NCBI RefSeq assembly: GCF_036226445.1
Contig: NZ_CP108474.1
Span: 2,976,001 to 3,040,000, forward strand
DNA: 64,000 nucleotides
From: Streptomyces sp. NBC_01255
Lineage (GTDB): Bacteria > Actinomycetota > Actinomycetes > Streptomycetales > Streptomycetaceae
Direction of reading: 5' to 3'
The position numbers and the translations under genes were made by a program. The notes below the pieces were generated by a model that saw nothing but the letters and a program-made list of their open reading frames with translations, searched no databases and was not told the DNA's origin. Positions within the stretch are counted from its first letter, which is position 1; every line of letters begins with the position of its first letter. Shown one piece after another: positions 32,586 through 40,659 of the stretch.

Positions 32586-33170
32586 TCAGTCCAGGCTCAC
32601 GGACGCGCGCAGCGGGTCGCGCAGATCGGTCCCGCGCGCCAGCCAGCGCTCCTCCAGGGCCTGCGCCCCGTGCACCCGCTTCCACGCCGCCTCGTTCGGG
32701 GTCATCGGGAGCAGCGGCAGGAAGCGGACCGGGTCGAGCGGTGCGTCCAGCTCCAGGTCCCCCACCAGGCCGCCGGACTCGGCGACGAGGACCGAGCTGA
32801 AGCCGGCGCCCGGCCAGAGGGGATCGCCCACGTCGAGCGAGGCGCCGGGGGCCACGACCACGCCCTCGACCTGCGGGGTGGCGGCGAGCACGGCGAGCGG
32901 GCGCAGCACCTTGTCGGTGTCGGCGAGGCCGGCCCGTACGGTGAGGACGAGCTCCGCGCGCGGGCCCTTCACGGGGTCGGCGAGGGCAGCGGTCGGATCG
33001 GCCATCGGCGAGGCGGACATCCCGAGGGTCGCGTACCGCACGAGGTCGCCGTCGACGAAGCGCAGCACCTCGATCCGGTCGGTGCCGAGGAACGTCACCG
33101 CGGCCCGCGCGTCCGGTTCTCCGAGTGCCGTCCGCAGCCGGGCCTCGACCAGAGCAAGAACTTCTCCCAT
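32586..33170 (-). CDS. Suppressor-of-fused (SUFU) domain protein
   Basis: 194 residues from the ATG at 33168-33170. The TFLGTDRIEVLRFVD, RYATLGMSASPM and ELVLTVR segments, and the terminal FLPLLPMTPNEAAWKRVHGAQAL, are hallmarks of bacterial SUFU-domain proteins. These occur in toxin-immunity and other contexts, but no toxin gene lies nearby, and in Streptomyces the gene is a stand-alone core gene. A TATGCT box six bases before the ATG and the absence of a ribosome-binding site suggest a leaderless transcript. Function unknown; a cytosolic binding protein is the likeliest reading. Confidence 0.88.
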   Translation of the reverse strand: MGEVLALVEARLRTALGEPDARAAVTFLGTDRIEVLRFVDGDLVRYATLGMSASPMADPTAALADPVKGPRAELVLTVRAGLADTDKVLRPLAVLAATPQVEGVVVAPGASLDVGDPLWPGAGFSSVLVAESGGLVGDLELDAPLDPVRFLPLLPMTPNEAAWKRVHGAQALEERWLARGTDLRDPLRASVSLD

Positions 33171-33176
33171 GACTTG

Positions 33177-33182
33177 AGCATA
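33177..33182 (-). promoter_or_regulatory. -10 box of a probable leaderless SUFU-domain transcript
   Basis: TATGCT on the minus strand lies six bases before the ATG. A TTGACT lies further upstream but 21 bases from the box, longer than the normal spacer. Confidence 0.45.
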
Positions 33183-33323
33183 AAGCGCGTATGGAACGGG
33201 CAAAGTCAAGGATTGACCCTCTGTCGGCTGATAGTCTTGGCCGCTGGTCGGGAGTCACGAACTCCTGATTACTCGTCACACGTCATCCCCCACGGGGGAC
33301 CGGCCGGAGGAGGTGGGGCTGCG

Positions 33324-33401
33324 ATGGACCGAAGTCGGTCGGGCAGTACCAGTCGCTCTTCCGCCCCGCACCCGAGCCCGGTGCGCTTCACCCTCCGGTG
33401 A
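33324..33401 (+). CDS. Putative 25-residue ORF upstream of corA
   Basis: ATG 33324 follows GGAGGAGGTGG at a good distance and opens a 25-codon frame (MDRSRSGSTSRSSAPHPSP and six more residues, basic). A perfect 16-base palindrome, GGTCCCGTACGGGACC, follows at 33407-33422, six bases after the stop. The order strong ribosome-binding site, short frame, hairpin resembles a leader peptide for corA, which begins 210 bases later. The rest of 33171-33611 shows no gene. Coding is uncertain. Confidence 0.3.
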   Translation: MDRSRSGSTSRSSAPHPSPVRFTLR

Positions 33402-33611
33402 TCCCAGGTCCCGTACGGGACCCGCCTTCTCCGACATCGGGCATCCGGCATCTCGCACGACGGAAGAGCATTTCGCCTTTGCCTGTCTGTAGCGAACGCC
33501 GTCACCGCGATCCCCCGGTGCCGCCCGCTTTGTGGACGACGTAGCTCCACGTCCCCATTCCGGGCTGTGCCACGCATCGCACCGACGGCCTCTCCGTGAA
33601 GGAGCATGCCC

Positions 33612-34739
33612 ATGTCGATGATCCGTGACCTGCGCGCCGCCGTCCGGCCGAGCCTGCGGCACACCCTGCGCAAGACCCCCACCACGTACACCTCGTACGA
33701 CCCCACCCGCGACCACTCGGCCTCCAGCGCCGTCGTCGACTGCGCCGTCTACCGCGACGGGAGCCGGGTCGACGACCGCGACTGCCTCACGCCCCGCGGC
33801 GCGATGAGCCAGGTACGGGAGAGCGGCGGCTTCGCCTGGATCGGGCTCCACGAGCCGACCGAGGCCGAATTCGCCGGTATCGCCGCCGAGTTCGGGCTGC
33901 ACCCGCTCGCCGTCGAGGACGCCGTCCACGCCCACCAGCGGCCCAAGCTGGAGCGGTACGACGACACCCTCTTCACCGTCTTCAAGACGATCCACTACGT
34001 CGAGCACGCCGAACTCACCGCGACCAGCGAGGTCGTCGAGACCGGCGAGGTCATGTGCTTCACAGGACCCGACTTCGTCATCACCGTCCGGCACGGCGGC
34101 CAGGGCTCCCTGCGCAACCTCCGCCACCGTCTCCAGGGCGAGCCCGAACTCCTCGCCAAAGGCCCCTCGGCCGTGCTGCACGCCATCGCCGACCACGTCG
34201 TCGACGGCTACATCGCGGTCGCCGACGCCGTCGAGCTGGACATCGACCAGTTGGAGATCGACGTCTTCTCGCCGAGCGCGAAAGGCTCCACCCGCGGTAC
34301 GGACACGGGCCGGATCTACCAGCTCAAGCGTGAGGTACTGGAGTTCAAGCGGGCCGTCACCCCGCTCCTGCGCCCCCTGACGCTGCTCAGCGAGCGCCCG
34401 ATGCGGCTGGTCGACCCCGACATCCAGAAGTACTTCCGGGACGTCGCCGACCACCTCGCCCGCGTCCAGGAGCAGGTCGTCGGCTTCGACGAGCTCCTCA
34501 ACTCGATCCTCCAGGCCAACCTGGCGCAGGCGACCGTCGCGCAGAACGAGGACATGCGCAAGATCACCTCGTGGGCGGCGATCGTCGCCGTCCCCACGGC
34601 GGTCTGCGGCGTCTACGGCATGAACTTCGACCACATGCCCGAGCTGCACTGGAAGTACGGCTACCCGATGGTGCTCACCGGCATCATCGTGGTCTGTTTC
34701 AGCATCCACCGCATGCTCAAGCGCAACGGCTGGCTCTGA
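33612..34739 (+). CDS. corA: Magnesium/cobalt transporter CorA family
   Basis: 375 residues. The start ATG at 33612 is preferred because AAGGAG lies seven bases before it; the ATG at 33606 is only one base from that site. The large N-terminal cytosolic domain (about 1-310) contains the acidic HPLAVEDAVHAHQRPKLERYDD stretch and long helices. Two C-terminal membrane helices follow, the first ending in the signature YGMNF (GMN about residue 336), followed by MPELHWKYGYP. It forms a pentameric Mg2+ (or Co2+/Ni2+) channel in the cytoplasmic membrane. An MgtE-N/CBS protein lies 1.6 kb downstream. Confidence 0.95.
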   Translation: MSMIRDLRAAVRPSLRHTLRKTPTTYTSYDPTRDHSASSAVVDCAVYRDGSRVDDRDCLTPRGAMSQVRESGGFAWIGLHEPTEAEFAGIAAEFGLHPLAVEDAVHAHQRPKLERYDDTLFTVFKTIHYVEHAELTATSEVVETGEVMCFTGPDFVITVRHGGQGSLRNLRHRLQGEPELLAKGPSAVLHAIADHVVDGYIAVADAVELDIDQLEIDVFSPSAKGSTRGTDTGRIYQLKREVLEFKRAVTPLLRPLTLLSERPMRLVDPDIQKYFRDVADHLARVQEQVVGFDELLNSILQANLAQATVAQNEDMRKITSWAAIVAVPTAVCGVYGMNFDHMPELHWKYGYPMVLTGIIVVCFSIHRMLKRNGWL

Positions 34740-34751
34740 GGACGAAGGCAA

Positions 34752-34757
34752 TAAGCT
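34752..34757 (+). promoter_or_regulatory. -10 box of a probable leaderless transcript
   Basis: TAAGCT is followed by exactly seven bases and the ATG at 34765, and no ribosome-binding site is present. It lies only 12 bases after the corA stop. Confidence 0.45.
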
Positions 34758-34764
34758 TCGGGCC

Positions 34765-35271
34765 ATGACTGAAGAGCTGCCCGGGTCCGCCCTCGTCGAG
34801 GAGGCCACCAAGAAGTCCGGCCTCGTCTGGGTGCGCGGGACCGGTCCGTCCCGCGCGCTCTGGCACGTCTGGCACGACGGCGCCGCGCACGTCGTCGGCG
34901 ACGGTCCCGGCGAGCAGCCGCTGCCGGGCCTCGCGGACGGCGGGACGGCCGAGGTCACGGTCCGCAGCAAGGACAAGGGCGGGCGGCTCGTCACCTGGAC
35001 GGCCGCCGTGCGCGAGCTTCCCCCGGGCACGGAGGAGTGGGACGCCGCGGTCGCCGAGCTGAAGGGCAAGCGGCTGAACGCGACGGACGGCGAGGCCATG
35101 ACGGGGCGCTGGGCGCGCGAGTGCCGCGTGCTGCGGCTCGACCCCCGCTCCTCGACGACGGAGCTGCCGGACGGCTCCCTGGCCGCCGTACCGCTGCCCT
35201 CGGAGGCCACGACCCGCCGGCCGGTGCCGGCGGCGCTCCCGAAGCTGCTGTTCCGGAAGCGCCGCAAGTAA
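34765..35271 (+). CDS. Conserved hypothetical protein, possible split-barrel fold
   Basis: 168 residues, soluble, beginning MTEELPGSALVEEATKKSGLVW. The pattern LWHVWHDGAAHVVGDGPGEQPLPGLADGGTAEVTVRSKDKGGRLVTW, of short beta strands with Gly turns, resembles a flavin-reductase-like or PNPOx-like split barrel, but no cofactor-binding motif is certain. The C-terminus is basic (PKLLFRKRRK). A probable leaderless promoter precedes it. Its TAA directly abuts the TGA of the convergent lipoprotein gene (35271/35272), with no base between. No function is proposed. Confidence 0.75.
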   Translation: MTEELPGSALVEEATKKSGLVWVRGTGPSRALWHVWHDGAAHVVGDGPGEQPLPGLADGGTAEVTVRSKDKGGRLVTWTAAVRELPPGTEEWDAAVAELKGKRLNATDGEAMTGRWARECRVLRLDPRSSTTELPDGSLAAVPLPSEATTRRPVPAALPKLLFRKRRK

Positions 35272-36030
35272 TCAGGTCCGGGGCAGCTGCTTGCCGTAGT
35301 CGAGGGTCTCTTCCTTCGACGGCTCCGCGAGCGGGAAGTCCTTGTTCCACTCGGAGAGCACCACGACGCCCGCTCCCCCGCCCCGCGCGAACTGCAGCGG
35401 GTACGGGGAGCCCTCCAGGGCCACGTCGAGCGTGCCGCCCTCGCCCTCCGCGCCGCCCTTGACCTTGATCGTGCGGACCCCGCCGATCTGGTCGCGGTCG
35501 CCCTTGACCTTCTCCCCGTGCAGGCCGATCAGCCCGTCGAGGAGCACGTCCATGTCGGTGAAGCCGCGGAACTGCTTGTACGAGGGGTCGCCCTGCGGCA
35601 CCTTCACGTACATGTCGTCGAGCTTGTCGGCGGCCTCGGTGTCCGCCTCGGTGGGCTCGTCGTCCGACGTGTCGTCGTGCGCCCAGAAGCCCGCGTCCGC
35701 CTTCAGGTAGAGCGCGTCGCCGATCCGCAGCAGCTCGAAGGTGCTGTTCTTCGTCGTCACCGAGCCGGCGGCGCCGTCCTGCTTGAGCCGCATGTTGAGC
35801 TTGAAGGTGCCGCCCTTGCTGACGAGCGTGCCCGCGAGCCGTACCGCCTTCGCCGTGTCGGCGGCCGACTGCGCCTCCTTCTCGATCTCGGGCGCGGAGA
35901 GCCTCCCGACCCCGTTGGTCCCCTCGTCCGGATCGGCGCCGCAGGCGGTGAGTCCGACCGTCAGCCCGGCGCAGAGCGCCAGGGGCGCGACGGCCCTGCG
36001 GATACGCGATGACGGGGTACGAACGGCCAT
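35272..36030 (-). CDS. LppX/LprG-like secreted lipoprotein
   Basis: 252 residues from the ATG at 36028-36030 with GAGAGG nine bases upstream. The signal peptide has Arg residues, then LALCAGLTVGLTACG, giving a lipobox cysteine. Repeated beta strands (GGTFKLNMRLKQDGAAG, STFELLRIGDALYLKA, YVKVPQGDPSYKQFRGF, TIKVKGG) match the half-barrel fold of LolA/LppX/LprG proteins that bind lipids. An acidic loop (TSDDEPTEADTEAAD) is unusual. It probably sits on the outside of the membrane and binds or transfers a lipid or sugar-lipid. The ligand is unknown. Confidence 0.85.
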   Translation of the reverse strand: MAVRTPSSRIRRAVAPLALCAGLTVGLTACGADPDEGTNGVGRLSAPEIEKEAQSAADTAKAVRLAGTLVSKGGTFKLNMRLKQDGAAGSVTTKNSTFELLRIGDALYLKADAGFWAHDDTSDDEPTEADTEAADKLDDMYVKVPQGDPSYKQFRGFTDMDVLLDGLIGLHGEKVKGDRDQIGGVRTIKVKGGAEGEGGTLDVALEGSPYPLQFARGGGAGVVVLSEWNKDFPLAEPSKEETLDYGKQLPRT

Positions 36031-36249
36031 CTGCGCTGCCTCTCGTGTCGTGGGGGTACGCCGGGCCGTGGCCCGTACGGGGTGCCGTGGACGGCCGTCG
36101 GCCGGGCCGGGCGGAATGGCCGGGTCCGGTGCCGGGGCCGCGTGGGGGAACGGCAGACCGCAGCGTACCCGGGCCAGGTGACGGGCCCCGCAGCCAGCCG
36201 TACGGAGTCGCTGCCGGAGCGGGGCGGAACAGCACGGGCTAGCCTGAAC

Positions 36250-36279
36250 CCGGCAAAGCTCTGCAATCACCGGCAAAGC
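36250..36279. repeat. Two 10-base direct repeats 20 bases apart before the MgtE-N gene
   Basis: CCGGCAAAGC occurs at 36250-36259 and again at 36270-36279, so the start points are 20 bases apart, close to two helical turns. They lie 45 bases before the MgtE-N gene, in the 293-base divergent region, and fit a tandem activator or repressor site. Confidence 0.45.
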
Positions 36280-36323
36280 ACTTGCCACGACTCGAATCGT
36301 GCGGCACCGAGGAGGCGCGTGGC

Positions 36324-37607
36324 ATGGCGGCAGGCGCCCCCCGGATCTTCGTCTCGCACCTCGCGGGGGTCCCGGTCTTCGACCCCGTCGGCGACCAGGT
36401 CGGCCGCGTCAGCGACCTCGTGGCCATGCTCCGCGTCGGCCGCAGACCGCCCCGGCTGCTCGGCATGGTCGTGGAGGTGCTGAGCCGCCGCCGCGTCTTC
36501 GTCCCGATGACCCGCATCACGGGCGTCGAGTCCGGCCAGGTCATCACCACCGGCGTCGTCAACATGCGCCGCTTCGAACGGCGCCCCACCGAGCGGCTCG
36601 TCCTCGGCGAGCTCCTCGACCGGCGCGTCCGGCTCGTCGGGCCCGGCGGGCAGGAGGGCGAGGAGGTCACCGTCCTCGACGTCGCCATCCAGCAGCTGCC
36701 CGCCCGCCGCGACTGGGAGATCGACAAGGTCTTCGTCCGCAAGGGGAAGGGCGGGGTGCTGAGCCGCAAGGGCGAGACGCTGACCGTCGAGTGGTCGGCG
36801 GTCACCGGCTTCTCCCTGGAGGAGGAGGGGCAGGGCGCGGAGAGCCTCGTCGCCACCTTCGAGAAGCTGCGCCCCGCCGACCTCGCCAACGTCCTGCACC
36901 ACCTCTCGCCCAAGCGGCGCGCCGAGGTCGCCGCGGCCCTCGACGACGACCGGCTCGCCGACGTCCTCGAAGAGCTGCCGGACGACGACCAGATCGAGAT
37001 CCTCGGCAAGCTGAAGGAGGAGCGCGCGGCCGACGTCCTGGAGGCGATGGACCCGGACGACGCGGCCGACCTGCTGTCCGAGCTGCCCGAGGAGGACCAG
37101 GAGCGGCTCCTCACCCTGATGCAGCCCGACGAGGCCGCCGACGTGCGCCGGCTCCTCTCGTACGAGGAGCGCACGGCCGGCGGTCTGATGACGACCGAGC
37201 CGATCGTGCTGCGGCCGGACGCCACGGTCGCGGACGCACTCGCCCGGGTGCGCCAGCAGGACCTGTCGCCGGCGCTCGCCGCGCAGGTGTACGTGTGCCG
37301 GCCGCCGGACGAGACGCCGACCGGGAAGTACCTGGGCACGGTGCACTTCCAGCGGCTGCTGCGGGACCCGCCGTTCACGCTGGTCAGTTCGCTCGTCGAC
37401 AGCGACCTGCCGCCGCTCGGCCCGGACACGCCGCTGCCCGCCGTCACCAGCTACCTCGCCGCGTACAACATGGTCGCCGCGCCCGTCGTGGACGAGAGCG
37501 GTTCGCTGCTCGGCGCGGTCACCGTCGACGACGTGCTCGACCATCTGCTGCCGGAGGACTGGCGGGAGACCGAGTTCCACGAGGAGGGAACCGGGCATGG
37601 CCGCTGA
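36324..37607 (+). CDS. MgtE N-terminal/CBS domain protein lacking a channel domain
   Basis: 427 residues from the ATG at 36324 with GGAGG nine bases upstream. Order: two PRC-barrel-like segments (about 5-160: FDPVGDQVGRVSDLVAML; WEIDKVFVRKGKGG), the MgtE_N helical superhelix (about 170-275: LADVLEELPDDDQIEILGKL, AADVLEAMDPDDAADLLSEL) and a CBS pair (about 290-415: LMTTEPIVLRPDATVADAL; AAPVVDESGSLLGAVTVDDV). The transmembrane MgtE domain is missing: the protein ends after the second CBS domain. It is therefore a soluble Mg2+ or nucleotide sensor-like protein, possibly regulating the overlapping DUF1003 membrane protein. Relatives occur across actinobacteria. Confidence 0.92.
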   Translation: MAAGAPRIFVSHLAGVPVFDPVGDQVGRVSDLVAMLRVGRRPPRLLGMVVEVLSRRRVFVPMTRITGVESGQVITTGVVNMRRFERRPTERLVLGELLDRRVRLVGPGGQEGEEVTVLDVAIQQLPARRDWEIDKVFVRKGKGGVLSRKGETLTVEWSAVTGFSLEEEGQGAESLVATFEKLRPADLANVLHHLSPKRRAEVAAALDDDRLADVLEELPDDDQIEILGKLKEERAADVLEAMDPDDAADLLSELPEEDQERLLTLMQPDEAADVRRLLSYEERTAGGLMTTEPIVLRPDATVADALARVRQQDLSPALAAQVYVCRPPDETPTGKYLGTVHFQRLLRDPPFTLVSSLVDSDLPPLGPDTPLPAVTSYLAAYNMVAAPVVDESGSLLGAVTVDDVLDHLLPEDWRETEFHEEGTGHGR

Positions 37608-38175
37608 GCGGGGGCACGAGAGGGAGCGGGAGAGGGAGAGGGAGCGGGACCGGCCGATGGTGGCCCGGATCCGGCTCGACCTGCCGCGCGAGCGCCGGGC
37701 CCGGTTCCTGCCGGAGTACGACCCGGAGGCGTTCGGGCGGATGTCCGAGCGGATCGCCCGCTTCCTGGGGACCGGGCGCTTCCTCGTCTGGATGACCCTG
37801 ACGATCATCGTCTGGGTCATGTGGAACATCTTCGCCCCGGCGTCGCTGAAGTTCGACGAGTACCCGTTCATCTTCCTGACGCTCGCCCTGTCCCTCCAGG
37901 CCTCGTACGCGGCCCCGCTGATCCTGCTCGCGCAGAACCGGCAGGACGACCGGGACCGGGTCAACCTCGAACAGGACCGCAAGCAGAACGAGCGGTCGAT
38001 CGCGGACACCGAGTACCTGACCCGGGAGATCGCGGCGCTCCGCATGGGCCTCGGCGAGGTCGCCACGCGCGACTGGATCCGCTCGGAGCTCCAGGACCTG
38101 ATCAAGGAGCTGGAGGAGCGCCGGGATCTATTCCCCTCGGGCGAAGGTCACGGAAGTGACGTACCCGACCGTTGA
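37597..38175 (+). CDS. DUF1003 domain membrane protein
   Basis: 192 residues, overlapping the MgtE-N gene by 11 bases. The N-terminus is strongly charged (alternating Arg and Glu, encoded by a GA-rich tract near 37620-37645). DUF1003 follows: two membrane helices (FLVWMTLTIIVWVMWNIF and FIFLTLALSLQASYAAPLIL) and then QNRQDDRDRVNLEQDRKQNE, a helical, acidic-basic C-terminus. The domain occurs alone or beside MgtE-N/CBS proteins; the tight overlap suggests stoichiometric expression and a membrane partner for the CBS protein. Function otherwise unknown. Confidence 0.9.
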   Translation: MAAERGHERERERERERDRPMVARIRLDLPRERRARFLPEYDPEAFGRMSERIARFLGTGRFLVWMTLTIIVWVMWNIFAPASLKFDEYPFIFLTLALSLQASYAAPLILLAQNRQDDRDRVNLEQDRKQNERSIADTEYLTREIAALRMGLGEVATRDWIRSELQDLIKELEERRDLFPSGEGHGSDVPDR

Positions 38176-38206
38176 CAGCCCTTTCATGGGCCGGTGGTCG
38201 GCGCCG

Positions 38207-38212
38207 TACCAT
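38207..38212 (+). promoter_or_regulatory. -10 box of a probable leaderless mrp transcript
   Basis: TACCAT is followed by seven bases and the ATG at 38220, without a ribosome-binding site. The -35 region is poor, but the box position matches the other leaderless genes of the window. Confidence 0.45.
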
Positions 38213-38219
38213 CGTCGGT

Positions 38220-39353
38220 ATGGCTATGGAAGACGCGGTGCGCGAAGCACTGGCGACGGTGAACGACCCCGAGATCAACAAACCGATCACTGAGCTCGGC
38301 ATGGTCAAGTCGGTGGAGATCGAACCGGACGGCAGGGTCGCCGTCACGGTCTACCTGACCGTCTCCGGCTGCCCGATGCGCGACACCATCACGCAGCGCG
38401 TGACCGAGGCCGTCTCCCGCGTCGAGGGCGTCACCGCCGTCGACGTCACGCTCGACGTGATGAGCGACGAGCAGCGCAAGGAGCTGGCGGCGGCGCTGCG
38501 CGGGACCGGCGCGGAGCGCGAGGTGCCCTTCGCGAAGCCGGGCTCGCTGACCCGGGTGTACGCGGTCGCCTCCGGCAAGGGCGGCGTCGGCAAGTCCTCC
38601 GTGACCGTGAACCTCGCCGCGGCGATGGCCGCGGACGGCCTGAAGGTCGGTGTCGTCGACGCCGACATCTACGGCCACAGCGTGCCGCGGATGCTGGGCG
38701 CGGACGGCCGTCCGACCCAGGTCGAGAACATGATCATGCCGCCGTCGGCGCACGGCGTGAAGGTCATCTCGATCGGCATGTTCACCCCGGGCAACGCGCC
38801 GGTGGTGTGGCGCGGCCCGATGCTGCACCGCGCGCTCCAGCAGTTCCTCGCGGACGTGTACTGGGGCGACCTGGACGTCCTCCTGCTCGACCTGCCCCCG
38901 GGCACGGGCGACATCGCGATCTCGGTCGCGCAGCTCGTCCCGAACGCGGAGATCCTGGTCGTCACGACCCCGCAGCAGGCCGCTGCCGAGGTCGCCGAGC
39001 GGGCCGGCTCGATCGCCGTGCAGACGCACCAGAAGATCGTCGGCGTCGTCGAGAACATGGCGGGCCTGCCGTGCCCGCACTGCGACGAGATGGTCGACGT
39101 GTTCGGCACGGGCGGTGGCCAGCGGGTCGCCGACGGTCTGACGCGGACCACGGGCGCGACCGTCCCCGTCCTCGGCTCGATCCCGATCGACGTCCGGCTG
39201 CGCGAGGGCGGCGACGAGGGCAAGCCCGTCGTCCTGTCCGACCCGGACTCCCCGGCGGGCGCGGCCCTGCGCGCGATCGCGGGCAAGCTGGGCGGCCGCG
39301 CGCGCGGCCTGTCGGGCATGAGCCTGGGCATCACCCCGCGCAACAAGTTCTGA
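38220..39353 (+). CDS. mrp: Mrp/ApbC-family iron-sulfur carrier ATPase
   Basis: 377 residues. An N-terminal DUF59/MIP18-like domain (about 1-90: DAVREALATVNDPEINKPI, GCPMRDTI) precedes the P-loop ATPase with the deviant Walker A GKGGVGKSS (about 119-127), the Mrp motifs LDLPPGTGDIAISVAQL and VTTPQQAAAEVAERAG, and the CPHC pair (about 284-287). The two cysteines bridge a 4Fe-4S cluster between two subunits. It transfers Fe-S clusters to apoproteins in the cytosol. A second ATG two codons downstream is possible. A hairpin terminates the gene at 39368-39398. A similar gene lies near the same neighbours in mycobacteria. Confidence 0.95.
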   Translation: MAMEDAVREALATVNDPEINKPITELGMVKSVEIEPDGRVAVTVYLTVSGCPMRDTITQRVTEAVSRVEGVTAVDVTLDVMSDEQRKELAAALRGTGAEREVPFAKPGSLTRVYAVASGKGGVGKSSVTVNLAAAMAADGLKVGVVDADIYGHSVPRMLGADGRPTQVENMIMPPSAHGVKVISIGMFTPGNAPVVWRGPMLHRALQQFLADVYWGDLDVLLLDLPPGTGDIAISVAQLVPNAEILVVTTPQQAAAEVAERAGSIAVQTHQKIVGVVENMAGLPCPHCDEMVDVFGTGGGQRVADGLTRTTGATVPVLGSIPIDVRLREGGDEGKPVVLSDPDSPAGAALRAIAGKLGGRARGLSGMSLGITPRNKF

Positions 39354-39367
39354 GAACAGGTACGGGA

Positions 39368-39398
39368 AAAGGGCGCCCCTGGTGAGGGGGCGCCCTTT
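39368..39398. terminator. Bidirectional terminator after mrp
   Basis: AAAGGGCGCCCC at 39368-39379 pairs perfectly with GGGGCGCCCTTT at 39387-39398. It lies between convergent stop codons and has short A/T flanks on both strands. Confidence 0.88.
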
Positions 39399-39411
39399 CA
39401 CGTACCCGCGT

Positions 39412-40038
39412 CTACGCGTACGCCTCCAGGTCCTTGATCTGCGAGAACCCGAGCCCGTACGCGCTCATCCCCCGCCCGTACGCCCCCAGGTGCACCCCCG
39501 CCGCCGACCCGGCCAGCACCCAGCCGAACTCCGACTCGCGGTAGTGGAAGGGCACCGGCGCCCCGTCCACGGGGAGCGACAGCGTCGACCAGGCGGGCCC
39601 GTCGAGGTCGTCGGCGAGCTCGAAGGCCGTCTCCGTCTGCTGGTCCAGCCAGTTGTCGCGCAGCCCGTGGTCGAGCGAGGCGGGCCAGGTGTGGACCAGG
39701 AGCCCCGATCCGGCCAGCCAGGCGGCGGAGGAGACCGTGGTGGCGTCGAGGACGCCCGTCCCGTCCCCGGTCCGCCGGACCGGGCTCGCCGCGACCGTCA
39801 CCACGACGGCGAAACGCTCCTTCTCCGTGCCCCGCGCGTCCGACTTTATGGACGGCTCGTCACCGTGCCCCGTCGAACCGTGCTGCACGCTGCCGTCCGC
39901 CGCCGTACCGACCTGCATCAGCCAGCGCGGCCCGGTGAAGGCCTCGTCGAGGCCGTACCAGGCGAAGGGTGCGCGCAGATAGCCCTCAGGGGTACGCCGG
40001 GCCGTCGGTACGCCCTCCACCCGACTCGTGGTCTCCAA
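39412..40038 (-). CDS. Conserved hypothetical protein (208 aa)
   Basis: 208 residues; GC-biased codons and its position between mrp and tatB support it. The sequence has Trp/Tyr-rich beta-like stretches (APFAWYGLDEAFTGPRWLMQVG, SAAWLAGSGLLVHTWPASL, FHYRESEFGWVLAGSAAGV, YGRGMSAYGLGFSQIKDL), no signal peptide, no membrane helix and no cysteine motif. I do not recognise a family. The window's gene order suggests it is a core gene of Streptomyces rather than a recent arrival. Cytosolic protein of unknown function. Confidence 0.75.
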   Translation of the reverse strand: METTSRVEGVPTARRTPEGYLRAPFAWYGLDEAFTGPRWLMQVGTAADGSVQHGSTGHGDEPSIKSDARGTEKERFAVVVTVAASPVRRTGDGTGVLDATTVSSAAWLAGSGLLVHTWPASLDHGLRDNWLDQQTETAFELADDLDGPAWSTLSLPVDGAPVPFHYRESEFGWVLAGSAAGVHLGAYGRGMSAYGLGFSQIKDLEAYA

Positions 40039-40112
40039 CTCGGCCGCCTCCTCGTTCCGTCAACAGAGGGAGGATAGCCACCAGGACGCGTCGGGTCGGT
40101 GACAGCCCGTCG

Positions 40113-40568
40113 TCAGGTCGCGTCGGAGTCGTACGGCGGACGCTCTCCGGTGTCCGGCTTGTCCTGCTTCTTCAGGAGGTCCGGCGTGCCCGCCGCGGCC
40201 CCGTTGACCGGAGCGCCGTTGACTGCGGACGGCTGCGGCTCGCGGTTGTGAACCGCGTCGGCGACGTCGTTCATCTCCTTCTTGAGGTCGAACGATCCGC
40301 GCAGCTCCTTGAGCTCCTGGAGGTCCTCGTTCCCCTCCAGCTGCTTGCGGAGGAACGTCTTGGGGTTGAGGTCCTCGAACTCGAAGTCCTTGAACTCCGG
40401 TCCCAGCTCGCTGCGGATGTCCTCCTTCGCGCTGTCCGAGAAGTCACGGACCTTCTTCACGAAGCGCGAGACGTCCTGGATGACCTTCGGGAGCTTGTCA
40501 GGCCCGAAGACGAGCACGGCGAGGACCACGAGGGCCACCAGCTCGAGTGCGCCTATGTCGCTGAACAC
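40113..40568 (-). CDS. tatB: Sec-independent translocase subunit TatB
   Basis: 151 residues from the GTG at 40566-40568, behind AGGAG seven bases away. An N-terminal membrane helix (IGALELVALVVLAVLVFGP) followed by the FGPDKLPK turn and an amphipathic helix (VIQDVSRFVKKVRDFSDSAK) is diagnostic for Tat component A/B proteins; the acidic C-terminal tail and its place after htrA, as in the mycobacterial sigE-rseA-htrA-tatB series, make TatB the better name than TatA. It forms, with TatC, the receptor for twin-arginine proteins. The tail (Asp/Glu/Lys-rich) is longer than the membrane part. Confidence 0.93.
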   Translation of the reverse strand: MFSDIGALELVALVVLAVLVFGPDKLPKVIQDVSRFVKKVRDFSDSAKEDIRSELGPEFKDFEFEDLNPKTFLRKQLEGNEDLQELKELRGSFDLKKEMNDVADAVHNREPQPSAVNGAPVNGAAAGTPDLLKKQDKPDTGERPPYDSDAT

Positions 40569-40659
40569 CTAGTAGCTCCTTCACGCCGGTCCAGGGCCCG
40601 GTCCACGGTACCCGCCGAAACTGTCCGACGGGTACCTCCCGGCATCCACCACATGGCGC

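Noticed and set aside
33210..33611. Mg2+-sensing M-box riboswitch before corA
   Set aside because: None of the conserved M-box sequence blocks was found by eye; only a mini-ORF and a palindrome are present.
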